Shown in pieces: positions 1 through 5,905 of a DNA stretch of 8,185 bases (its first letter is position 1; every line of letters begins with the position of its first letter). The notes under the pieces are model-generated. The model was not told the DNA's origin. It worked only from the letters and a program-made list of their open reading frames with translations, and ran no database searches. The DNA comes from JBFFSQ01 sp041572275 (GTDB lineage Bacteria; Pseudomonadota; Gammaproteobacteria; SZUA-229). The stretch covers positions 1 to 8,185 of the forward strand of contig JBFFSQ010000134.1 of NCBI GenBank assembly GCA_041572275.1. Direction: 5' to 3'. The position numbers and the translations under genes are program-made.

Positions 1-559
1 CCTCATGACTCAGGCGAGCCATTTGCTGAAACAAATCCTGAGTCCACATATCCGGATTCTTGCCCGGTGCAAAACCATCCAGATACCAGGCATCAACGCG
101 TGCATCGAGTTGCTCGAACATGGTTTCAGCCTCACCTAACATCAAGGTGAGACTGACACGATGATCAAAAAGATTCAGCTGGTGGTAACCCTCGATGGCA
201 GGTGGGTATGCCTGTATGAGTTCAGTTGAATACGGTTCAAATTCCGGCCAGACAGACAGGGCTCTGTGTAGATCGTCACGACTCAGGGGAAATTTCTCTG
301 CTGAAATATAATGCAAACGACTCTGTTCATCGGTGGATTGTAACCAGGCATGAACCGTTGTCAGGAAATTCAACCCGGTACCAAAACCGGTTTCCGCGAT
401 AACAAAATGATCACGCCCCTGCCAGCGCTCTGGCAGGCCATTATTCTGCAAGAAAACATACTCGGTTTCTTCCACACCGCCCTCACGTGAAAAATAGACA
501 TCGTCAAATACAGTGCTAACAGGTTGCCCCTGCTGCCATTCAATGTGGGCCTGCTTCAT
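1..559 (-). CDS. mnmC: MnmC, tRNA 5-methylaminomethyl-2-thiouridine biosynthesis protein, N-terminal methyltransferase part (3' end outside window)
   Basis: The minus-strand frame gives 186 codons starting with MKQAHIEWQQG and leaves the window still open. Residues 18-24 (FDDVYFS), 30-37 (EETEYVFL) and the SAM-binding glycine motif ETGFGTGLNFL at 56-66 match the start of E. coli MnmC closely. The segment WYLDGFAPGKNPDMW at 158-172 is the other hallmark of this methyltransferase domain. In the known family this domain methylates the nm5U34 intermediate to mnm5(s2)U34 in certain tRNAs in the cytoplasm. A second, FAD-dependent oxidoreductase domain usually follows but would lie beyond the left edge, so a stand-alone MnmD protein cannot be excluded. 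The start at 559 fits the family start. The gene is divergent from the TfoX-like gene at 627. Confidence 0.93.
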   Translation of the reverse strand, partial: MKQAHIEWQQGQPVSTVFDDVYFSREGGVEETEYVFLQNNGLPERWQGRDHFVIAETGFGTGLNFLTTVHAWLQSTDEQSRLHYISAEKFPLSRDDLHRALSVWPEFEPYSTELIQAYPPAIEGYHQLNLFDHRVSLTLMLGEAETMFEQLDARVDAWYLDGFAPGKNPDMWTQDLFQQMARLSHE

Positions 560-626
560 GGAATCCGATTCAATTTTTATAAGTGAATGAATTATACTCT
601 CTGAATTGCATACATGTGGACACGGC
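560..626. promoter_or_regulatory. Divergent promoter region between mnmC and the tfoX-like/hpn gene string
   Basis: This 67-bp AT-rich gap separates two divergent starts. On the minus strand, bases 596-591 read TATAAT, a perfect -10 hexamer 32 bases upstream of the mnmC start; the best -35 match 18 bp further up (TCCACA, 620-615) is weak. On the plus strand the overlapping TATACT (593-598) lies 28 bases upstream of the ATG at 627, with only a poor -35 (TTCAAT, 569-574). Sharing one AT-rich box between two divergent promoters is plausible, but this rests on hexamer matching only. Confidence 0.35.
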
Positions 627-885
627 ATGTCTGACGATCAAATTGCTGATTTACTCAACCTGGGCCCGAAGACTGCTTCATGGCCGCAATCAATTGGTGT
701 ACTTACACGCAACGATCTCGAATACATGGGCACCATAGACTGCTGTTAAAATCCTTAAAGCTCAGGGCAATCCCGTCAGCCTGAACCTGGCCTATGCTAT
801 CGAAGGCGCCTTGAGAAATGAACACTGGACAAAATTACCGAATTCGGTCAAACAGACACTTAAAACAGCGTTAACCCAAACTTAA
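627..885 (+). pseudogene. TfoX C-terminal-domain protein gene, split by a one-base frameshift
   Basis: The frame from ATG 627 encodes 40 residues and stops at TAA 747-749. Its residues 11-38 (NLGPKTASW, then SIGVLTRNDLEYMGTID) match the first half of the TfoX/Sxy C-terminal domain. Reading on from GCT 742 in the next frame gives AVKILKAQG, PVSLNLAYAIEGAL and EHWTKLP, the second half of the same domain, ending at TAA 883-885. Joined after D38, the product would be about 85 residues, the normal size of stand-alone proteins of this family. One extra base at about 741 explains the break. The family contains the competence regulator TfoX/Sxy, but the role of short C-terminal-domain-only members is not established. 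Both halves are well preserved, so this is a recent mutation, a sequence error or, less likely, recoding. The second half lies in the same frame as hpnC, 15 bases downstream. Confidence 0.75.
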
Positions 886-900
886 AACAATAAGAAACCT

Positions 901-1758
901 ATGCCCACAATTTCAACCCAGGCCGCCTATCAACATTGTCTGAACATGGCTCGCCAGCATTATGAAAACTTTCCGGTTGCCTCCTGGATATTACCGCGCA
1001 AGATGCGTCTACCCGTAGCCGCCATCTACGCCTTTGCCCGTAGTGCGGATGATCTGGCGGATGAAGGCCAGCAAAATGACGCCAGCCGTATCGAAGCACT
1101 GGATGAGATGGGCCGACAGCTTGACGCCACCTATGCCGGTCAGCCACCGGATAATCCCATCTATATAGCTCTGAGCGATACCATCCAGCGTTTTGATTTG
1201 CCGGCAGAACTGTTTCATGACCTGCTCTCAGCATTCAAGCAGGATGTCACCCAGAAGCGTTATGCCGACTTTGGTGAATTGATGGATTACTGTCGACGCT
1301 CGGCCAATCCCGTTGGGCGACTGTTACTGCATCTGGATGGCAGCACCGATCGCAAAAGCCTTGGGCACTCGGATGCCCTGTGCAGTGCGCTGCAACTGAT
1401 TAACTTTTATCAGGACATGGCTCAGGATTATGATGAAATGGGACGCATCTATATTCCCCAGGACGAAATCCGCGCTGCTTTCGTCAACGAAAGCTACTTT
1501 AAAAACCGTATCACTGATGGACCGATGATCCTGTTGATGCGTAAACAGTTCCAGCGCGCCAATAAACTGCTCAATGCCGGTGCACCCCTGGGCAAACGCC
1601 TGAAAGGAAGATTCGGTCTGGAAATTCGCCTGATCACTGCGGCAGCTTCACGGGTGCTGCAGAAACTCGACCAACAGGATGATGACATGTTCAGCCGTCC
1701 ACGTTTGAAAGCAGGTGACTGGCTATGGATCACATGGACGGCAATACGCGCTAAATAG
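901..1758 (+). CDS. hpnC: HpnC, hydroxysqualene synthase
   Basis: This 285-residue protein belongs to the trans-isoprenyl diphosphate (squalene/phytoene) synthase family. HYENFPVASWILPRKMR at 20-36 is typical of the HpnC branch. The first Asp-rich motif is DDLAD at 50-54 and the second has D172 and D176 in QDMAQDYDE, followed by GRIYIP (181-186); in the family these bind the diphosphate through magnesium. HpnC converts presqualene diphosphate to hydroxysqualene in the HpnCDE route to squalene. The protein should be cytoplasmic or loosely membrane-associated. Assignment as HpnC and not HpnD rests on the HYENFPV segment and on position before a clear hpnD. The ATG at 901 is the first start after in-frame stop 883-885; no strong Shine-Dalgarno sequence precedes it, only A-rich sequence. 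Length is normal for the family. Confidence 0.93.
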   Translation: MPTISTQAAYQHCLNMARQHYENFPVASWILPRKMRLPVAAIYAFARSADDLADEGQQNDASRIEALDEMGRQLDATYAGQPPDNPIYIALSDTIQRFDLPAELFHDLLSAFKQDVTQKRYADFGELMDYCRRSANPVGRLLLHLDGSTDRKSLGHSDALCSALQLINFYQDMAQDYDEMGRIYIPQDEIRAAFVNESYFKNRITDGPMILLMRKQFQRANKLLNAGAPLGKRLKGRFGLEIRLITAAASRVLQKLDQQDDDMFSRPRLKAGDWLWITWTAIRAK

Positions 1759-1810
1759 CAACCCGACTTGGACTTGCTACTTGAAAAAGCTTCCTTGATA
1801 CTACCCCCCC

Positions 1811-2683
1811 ATGACTCCAGACGAATATTGCCAGGATAAAGCCAGCAGCAGCGGCTCCAGCTTCTACTACAGCTTCATGTTCCTGCCCGCGCTCAAGCGC
1901 CGGGCCATTACCGCACTCTATGCCTTCTGCCGTGAAGTCGATGATGTTGTGGATGAATGCCATGAAGAGTCCATCGCTCGCATTAAACTGAACTGGTGGC
2001 GCCAGGAAGTTGCCAAACTTTATCAGGGCGAGGCCTCGCATCCGGTAACCCAGGCACTGCAACCCCTGCTGGATGATTTCAATCTGGCAGAAGAGTATCT
2101 GCTGGAAATTATCGATGGCATGGAAATGGACCTGAACTATTCCAGCTACCAGAGTTTCAAGGATCTGTCTCTCTACTGCTATCGGGTTGCCAGTGTGGTG
2201 GGTCTGTTATCGGCCGAAATCTTTGGCTTTGAGAATCGCCAGACCCTCCGCTATGCCCACGACCTCGGCATGGCCTTCCAGCTTACCAATATTCTCCGTG
2301 ACGTCCGTGAAGATGCCGAACGAGGTCGTGTTTACATACCTGTTGATGAACTGGAGCAGTTTGGTGTCACCATCGATGACCTGCATCGCCCCCTGGCGTC
2401 TGATGCCACCCAGGCCCTGTTCAAATTCCAGGCTGACCGTGCCCGTGACTATTACCGCAAAGCCTTCGAAGAATTACCCGATGAAGACCGTTACGCACAA
2501 CGCACCGGCTTGATCATGGCTGAAATTTACCATTCACTGCTCGACGAAATCGAAGCAGATGGTTTCAAAGTACTGCAACAGCGCATCAAGCTGACGTCTC
2601 TGCGCAAACTCTGGCTGGCCTGGCGTGCAGCACGGCGTGAAAAGAAAAATCACAAACGCTACCTGCGTCAACACGACACCTGA
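1811..2683 (+). CDS. hpnD: HpnD, presqualene diphosphate synthase
   Basis: This 290-residue squalene/phytoene-synthase-family protein begins with MTPDEYCQDKASSSGSSFYY, the typical HpnD opening, followed by ALYAFCREVDDVVDE with the first Asp-rich motif D44-D45-V-V-D48. The second motif is RDVRED with D164 and D168, followed by ERGRVYIP. WW at about 63-64 is also a usual feature. In the known pathway HpnD condenses two farnesyl diphosphates to presqualene diphosphate, the substrate of HpnC. The start is fixed by an in-frame TGA at 1796-1798 and by homology from the first residues. It has no Shine-Dalgarno sequence: a run of seven C lies directly before the ATG. The gap to hpnC is 52 bases, and the stop overlaps the hpnE start by one base (TGATG). 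The C-terminus is strongly basic (ARREKKNHKR). Confidence 0.95.
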   Translation: MTPDEYCQDKASSSGSSFYYSFMFLPALKRRAITALYAFCREVDDVVDECHEESIARIKLNWWRQEVAKLYQGEASHPVTQALQPLLDDFNLAEEYLLEIIDGMEMDLNYSSYQSFKDLSLYCYRVASVVGLLSAEIFGFENRQTLRYAHDLGMAFQLTNILRDVREDAERGRVYIPVDELEQFGVTIDDLHRPLASDATQALFKFQADRARDYYRKAFEELPDEDRYAQRTGLIMAEIYHSLLDEIEADGFKVLQQRIKLTSLRKLWLAWRAARREKKNHKRYLRQHDT

Positions 2684-4023
2684 TGAAACACGTAACCATC
2701 GTCGGTGGTGGCTGGGCAGGACTGGCGGCGGCTGTTGAGCTCAGCAAGCACAACATCCCTGTGCACCTTTACGAAGCATCAAAACAGCTTGGAGGACGTG
2801 CCCGCAGTCTGAAAAAGGATGACATGGTGCTGGATAATGGCCAGCACCTGATGATCGGTGCCTACTGGCAGCTACTCGACCTGCTCAACACCATTGGAGT
2901 TAATGAGCAGGCAGTCCTCTTAAGAACCCCCCAGCAACTGCAGATGTTCGATACTCAACGGCAATCCGCCGTATTCGAACTGGCACTGCCCAGGCTACCG
3001 GCACCGCTGCATCTACTGGTGGGAATGCTGCGCTGTCCCTCACTGACGCTGAAAGAAAAATTCACTACCTTGTTGCGCTTTGATCGCCTGCTCAAAACAC
3101 CAATCAAGAATGATCTTTCTGTCGATCAGTGGCTGGAGAATGCACAGCTGCCAGCAGCTTATGTTCAATACCTGCTCAAACCCCTGTGCCTGGCCGCACT
3201 CACCACCCATACTCATGAAGCATCTGCCCGTGCCTTTCAAACGGTCCTGAACCAGACCTTCAACGGACCGGCAGGCAACACTGACCTGTTATTTGGTCGC
3301 CAGGATCTGGGCCACATTTTTCCTGATGCAGCCCATGCCTATATCGAATCCAAAGGTGGCCGGGTATATCTCCAACACCGCGTTACCGATATCAGCCTGG
3401 ATCAAAATCGGGCTAGTGCCATCCACGTTGGTGAGCAATCCATTGCCGTTAACCAACTCATACTGGCAACGCCCGCGCATATCACCGCTCGACTGCTCGC
3501 AGCACATACAGCTACTCAATCAATTGCTCAACAACTTGAACAACTGAAATACGAGCCGGTAACCACGGTCTACTTGCAATACCCTGCACATATACAATTA
3601 CCCTTGCCGATGATCGGTGTGCTCAATGCCACCACCGAGTGGCTATTTGATCGCCAACATTGTGGCCAGCCGGGCCTCATCGCCTCAATCATCAGTGCGG
3701 GTGGTCCACACATGGCAATGGATAAGCCACAACTCGCCGCTGAAGTTAGTGCTGACATAGCGCAGTTATTTCCCAACTGGCCGGCTCCGCTCATCACCAC
3801 GGTCATTCGTGAGAAAAAAGCCACCCTGCGCTGTCATCCAGATGTCGACCAGAAACGACCAAACTCAACAACAGCTGTGAATCAGCTCTGGTTGTGTGGT
3901 GATTATGTTTACATCGAAGAGAATAATCAGCCCGGATTGCCTTCAACACTCGAAGGAGCCGTACGCTCTGGTGTAAAATGCGCACAACAACTTATATCGA
4001 CTTGCTATGACCAGAAGTCATAA
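2683..4023 (+). CDS. hpnE: HpnE, hydroxysqualene dehydroxylase (FAD-dependent)
   Basis: The 446-residue product starts with an FAD-binding Rossmann segment: VGGGWAGLAAAVEL at 7-20, the acidic E31 ending strand 2, and LGGRARS at 36-42. The C-terminal segment at about 403-430 (LWLCGDYV, then QPGLPSTLEGAVRSG) closes the flavin site, as in phytoene-desaturase-like amine oxidases. In the HpnCDE pathway HpnE reduces hydroxysqualene to squalene. Alone, the sequence could also suggest a carotenoid desaturase relative, but its place directly after hpnC and hpnD makes HpnE the best call. Its ATG shares one base with the hpnD stop, so translation is probably coupled; no Shine-Dalgarno sequence is visible inside the end of hpnD. 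No signal peptide is seen. No squalene-hopene cyclase gene follows in the window. Confidence 0.93.
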   Translation: MKHVTIVGGGWAGLAAAVELSKHNIPVHLYEASKQLGGRARSLKKDDMVLDNGQHLMIGAYWQLLDLLNTIGVNEQAVLLRTPQQLQMFDTQRQSAVFELALPRLPAPLHLLVGMLRCPSLTLKEKFTTLLRFDRLLKTPIKNDLSVDQWLENAQLPAAYVQYLLKPLCLAALTTHTHEASARAFQTVLNQTFNGPAGNTDLLFGRQDLGHIFPDAAHAYIESKGGRVYLQHRVTDISLDQNRASAIHVGEQSIAVNQLILATPAHITARLLAAHTATQSIAQQLEQLKYEPVTTVYLQYPAHIQLPLPMIGVLNATTEWLFDRQHCGQPGLIASIISAGGPHMAMDKPQLAAEVSADIAQLFPNWPAPLITTVIREKKATLRCHPDVDQKRPNSTTAVNQLWLCGDYVYIEENNQPGLPSTLEGAVRSGVKCAQQLISTCYDQKS

Positions 4024-4045
4024 CAACATTGCCAAGAGATCAAGC

Positions 4046-4771
4046 ATGCAATATCAAGCTCCAGCAGACTTACTTAAAGACAAAATCATACTGGTCACCG
4101 GTGCCGGTGATGGCATCGGCAAAGCAGCGGCCAAAGCCTATGCTGCCCATGGCGGCACTGTAGTCCTGCTGGGCCGTACCACCCACAAACTGGAACAGGT
4201 GTACGACGAAATTATTCAGGCAGGATCACCCGAGCCAGCCATTTACCCAATGAACCTTGAAGGCGCTTCTCCCAAAGACTTCCAGGACCTGGCCGATACC
4301 CTGAAGGACGAATTCGGTGCCCTGCACGGCCTGCTGCATAATGCCGTTAACCTGGGTGCCAACACCCCGATACAGCATTATGATATTGAACTCTGGTACA
4401 AGGTCATGCAGGTCAACCTCAATGCTCCCTTCATTCTTACCCAGGCCCTGCTGCCACTAATGATCGACACACCGGAAGCATCCATTGTCTTCACACTGGA
4501 TGATAAAACCACGGCTTACTGGGGTGCCTATGGCGTTTCTAAAGCAGCCTTAAAAGGTATGATGCAGATCCTGGCAGATGAAATGGACACGGACAAACCG
4601 GTCAAAGTAAACGCCATTGAACCCAGCCCGGTTCGTACCGCTTTACGCATGAAAGCCTTCCCCGGTGAAGACCCGAATGAAGTTCCACAACCGGACACAA
4701 TTATGGGTGCTTATTTATATTTGATGGGACCGGATAGTGATAAAGAAGTTGGGCAGGTGATTAAAGCATAA
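4046..4771 (+). CDS. YciK-family short-chain dehydrogenase/reductase with altered active site
   Basis: Starting at ATG 4046 gives 241 residues beginning MQYQAPADLLKDKIILVTGA, which lines up with the MHYQ start of E. coli YciK; AAGAGAT at 4033-4039 is a suitable ribosome binding site. An upstream ATG at 4007 would add 13 residues and overlap hpnE by 17 bases but does not match the family. The nucleotide-binding motif is TGAGDGIG at 18-25, HNA is at 98-100 and the catalytic pair is Y162-x3-K166 in WGAYGVSK. The end, with EDPNEVPQPDTIMGAYLYLMG, also follows YciK. The usual SSS stretch before the active tyrosine is replaced by LDD and shortened by about three residues, so the standard catalytic serine is missing. 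The YciK substrate is unknown. The gene sits at the end of the hpn gene string and is followed by a terminator; a role in squalene metabolism is not shown. Confidence 0.88.
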   Translation: MQYQAPADLLKDKIILVTGAGDGIGKAAAKAYAAHGGTVVLLGRTTHKLEQVYDEIIQAGSPEPAIYPMNLEGASPKDFQDLADTLKDEFGALHGLLHNAVNLGANTPIQHYDIELWYKVMQVNLNAPFILTQALLPLMIDTPEASIVFTLDDKTTAYWGAYGVSKAALKGMMQILADEMDTDKPVKVNAIEPSPVRTALRMKAFPGEDPNEVPQPDTIMGAYLYLMGPDSDKEVGQVIKA

Positions 4772-4782
4772 GTGAAAAGTTT

Positions 4783-4844
4783 GCAGTGGGCAGTTGGCAG
4801 TAATGATTCATTAACTTCATACTGACCACTGCCAACTGCCCACT
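4783..4844. repeat. Inverted repeat built from degenerate 7-base units
   Basis: The left arm can be read as three consecutive heptamers GCAGTGG, GCAGTTG, GCAGTAA (4783-4803). The right arm reads ACTGACC, ACTGCCA, ACTGCCC (4821-4841) and then ACT. The two arms are complementary over 17 bp. The heptamer periodicity is not needed for a terminator and suggests a small repetitive element that was placed or grew between two convergent genes. Only one copy is present in the window. Confidence 0.6.
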
Positions 4845-4856
4845 TTTTTACTTTTT
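4785..4856 (+). terminator. Rho-independent terminator ending the hpnCDE-SDR gene string
   Basis: Bases 4785-4801 and 4828-4844 form a perfect 17-bp inverted repeat around a 26-base loop. The right arm is followed at once by six T, then AC and seven T. An outer pairing of AAAAGT (4775-4780) with ACTTTT (4850-4855) could extend the stem. The hairpin starts 14 bases after the SDR stop. It lies in the convergent gap to the thioredoxin gene, whose stop is at 4859-4857. Transcription from the minus strand also makes the hairpin but is followed only by a weak T tract (ACTTTTC), so it is a strong terminator on the plus strand and at best a poor one on the minus strand. The loop is longer than in most terminators. 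Confidence 0.75.
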
Positions 4857-5894
4857 TTACTTCATAATATCCACTTCTATACCCTGTGCCCTTAGTTTCT
4901 CAGCACGATCTTCAATATAGCGCTGGAAATTAGGCTGCTGTTTATAGGCAGAGCTGGATACATAATCCATGATCGACTGTACGTGGAAGCTTCTAAGATA
5001 CGCTTCGGAGCGGAACACTTCTTCACCCCGGTCATTAAAATACACCAGACTGGGAGCGTACTGAATATTCAGCTGTTTTGCCCAGTCACGTATTTTGACC
5101 TGCTGGCCATCAGGGCGTGTCATCATATCGTCAGACCACATATCTAGCACAGCCACATCAAAGCGCTTGAGCAAGGTCTGCGACTCCGGCTGTTTTAAAA
5201 TATCGCCGTGTAATTCATCGCAGGTGCTGCATTGTTTCTGTTCGAACATAACCAGCCGATATCGACCTTTGGCAGGTTGATCAAAACGATATGGAACAGA
5301 CATGGTTTCCACTTCGCGATGCAGTTTGCCGACAGCCTTGGCTGGGGAGACACGGGCCAGATACGAACGGAAGTTTTCAGTTTTATCGTGGCGCTCCAGC
5401 ACATAATCCAGCGCCGCATTGAATTTAGCCGGGTGGTAATAACCATTGGCCCGTAACACAGGCTGGCCCTCTTCATTGAAGAAAATCAGGGTCGGCGTAT
5501 ACATTACCTTCAGACTCTCGGCGAATTTTTTTTCTGTGGTGACACGATCTCCCAGAGTCACTTCCCGATCACCCCATATGTTGATGGTAATGACGTCAAA
5601 GTTATTGCGAGTCTTGTCTGTTATTGCGCGTTGTCCAAAATTATCTTCCAGCAACTTTTTACAGTACGGGCAACCATCCTGATAAAAGAACATCATCAGG
5701 CGTTTGTTGGCCTCTGCAGCTTCAGCAATATCTTCGTTGATATCCAGAAAGGAATTTTTGAACCAGGTTGGTTGCTCATGGTAACCAGGGTTAACCATAC
5801 CCTCGGTCAGCTCGCCTGCTTCTTTAGCATAGCTGTAAGAAAACAACGCACCAACACAGAACACCAGCACTGTGGTGACAAACTTAAATTGCAT
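4857..5894 (-). CDS. Secreted tandem thioredoxin-fold protein, SoxW-like
   Basis: This protein of about 345 residues has a signal peptide: basic K5, a hydrophobic stretch to about residue 19, and a likely signal peptidase site after SYA at 22-24. Two thioredoxin domains follow. The first has CPYC (76-79) and cis-proline P135 in YTPTL; the second has CSTC (223-226) and P282 in YAPSL. Residues are numbered from the first of two adjacent ATGs (5897). AGGAGGT at 5905-5899 is only one base before that ATG but four before the second (5894), so 5894 is chosen. Each domain carries a W-[GS]-D insert between active site and cis-proline, as in SoxW-like proteins. The likely role is periplasmic thiol-disulfide exchange; the substrate is unknown. 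The gene lies 9 bases after the rluB stop and is probably cotranscribed and coupled with it. No sox genes are in the window. Confidence 0.88.
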   Translation of the reverse strand: MQFKFVTTVLVFCVGALFSYSYAKEAGELTEGMVNPGYHEQPTWFKNSFLDINEDIAEAAEANKRLMMFFYQDGCPYCKKLLEDNFGQRAITDKTRNNFDVITINIWGDREVTLGDRVTTEKKFAESLKVMYTPTLIFFNEEGQPVLRANGYYHPAKFNAALDYVLERHDKTENFRSYLARVSPAKAVGKLHREVETMSVPYRFDQPAKGRYRLVMFEQKQCSTCDELHGDILKQPESQTLLKRFDVAVLDMWSDDMMTRPDGQQVKIRDWAKQLNIQYAPSLVYFNDRGEEVFRSEAYLRSFHVQSIMDYVSSSAYKQQPNFQRYIEDRAEKLRAQGIEVDIMK

Positions 5895-5898
5895 CATG

Positions 5899-5905
5899 AC
5901 CTCCT
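5899..5905 (-). promoter_or_regulatory. Strong Shine-Dalgarno sequence of the thioredoxin gene, overlapping the rluB stop
   Basis: On the minus strand AGGAGGT is a near-perfect complement to the 16S rRNA tail. It includes two bases of the rluB TAG stop (5906-5904). Its spacing supports the second of the two adjacent ATGs (5894-5892) as the start. Ribosomes terminating on rluB would sit over this site, which suggests translational coupling. Confidence 0.75.

Noticed and set aside
738..750. Programmed ribosomal frameshift site in the tfoX-like gene
   Set aside because: The junction lacks a recognised slippery heptamer or a prfB-like +1 site, and I see no stimulatory structure; a simple one-base insertion is the simpler explanation.
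899..1234. Minus-strand open frame of 111 codons across the start of hpnC
   Set aside because: It is fully inside hpnC on the other strand, is rich in W, R and H in a way typical of antisense frames, and resembles no family I recognise.
1756..1779. Small inverted repeat TAGCAA...TTGCTA after hpnC as a terminator or attenuator
   Set aside because: The stem has only 6 bp with a 12-base loop and no T tract, so it is within what chance would give.
2187..2513. 108-codon plus-strand frame inside hpnD
   Set aside because: It overlaps the conserved second Asp-rich region of hpnD in another frame and has an unnatural composition rich in P, S and M.
4007..4045. Upstream ATG for the SDR gene, overlapping hpnE by 17 bases
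   Set aside because: The added residues MTRSHNNIAKRSS do not match YciK, while the ATG at 4046 matches the family start and has a fitting AAGAGAT upstream.
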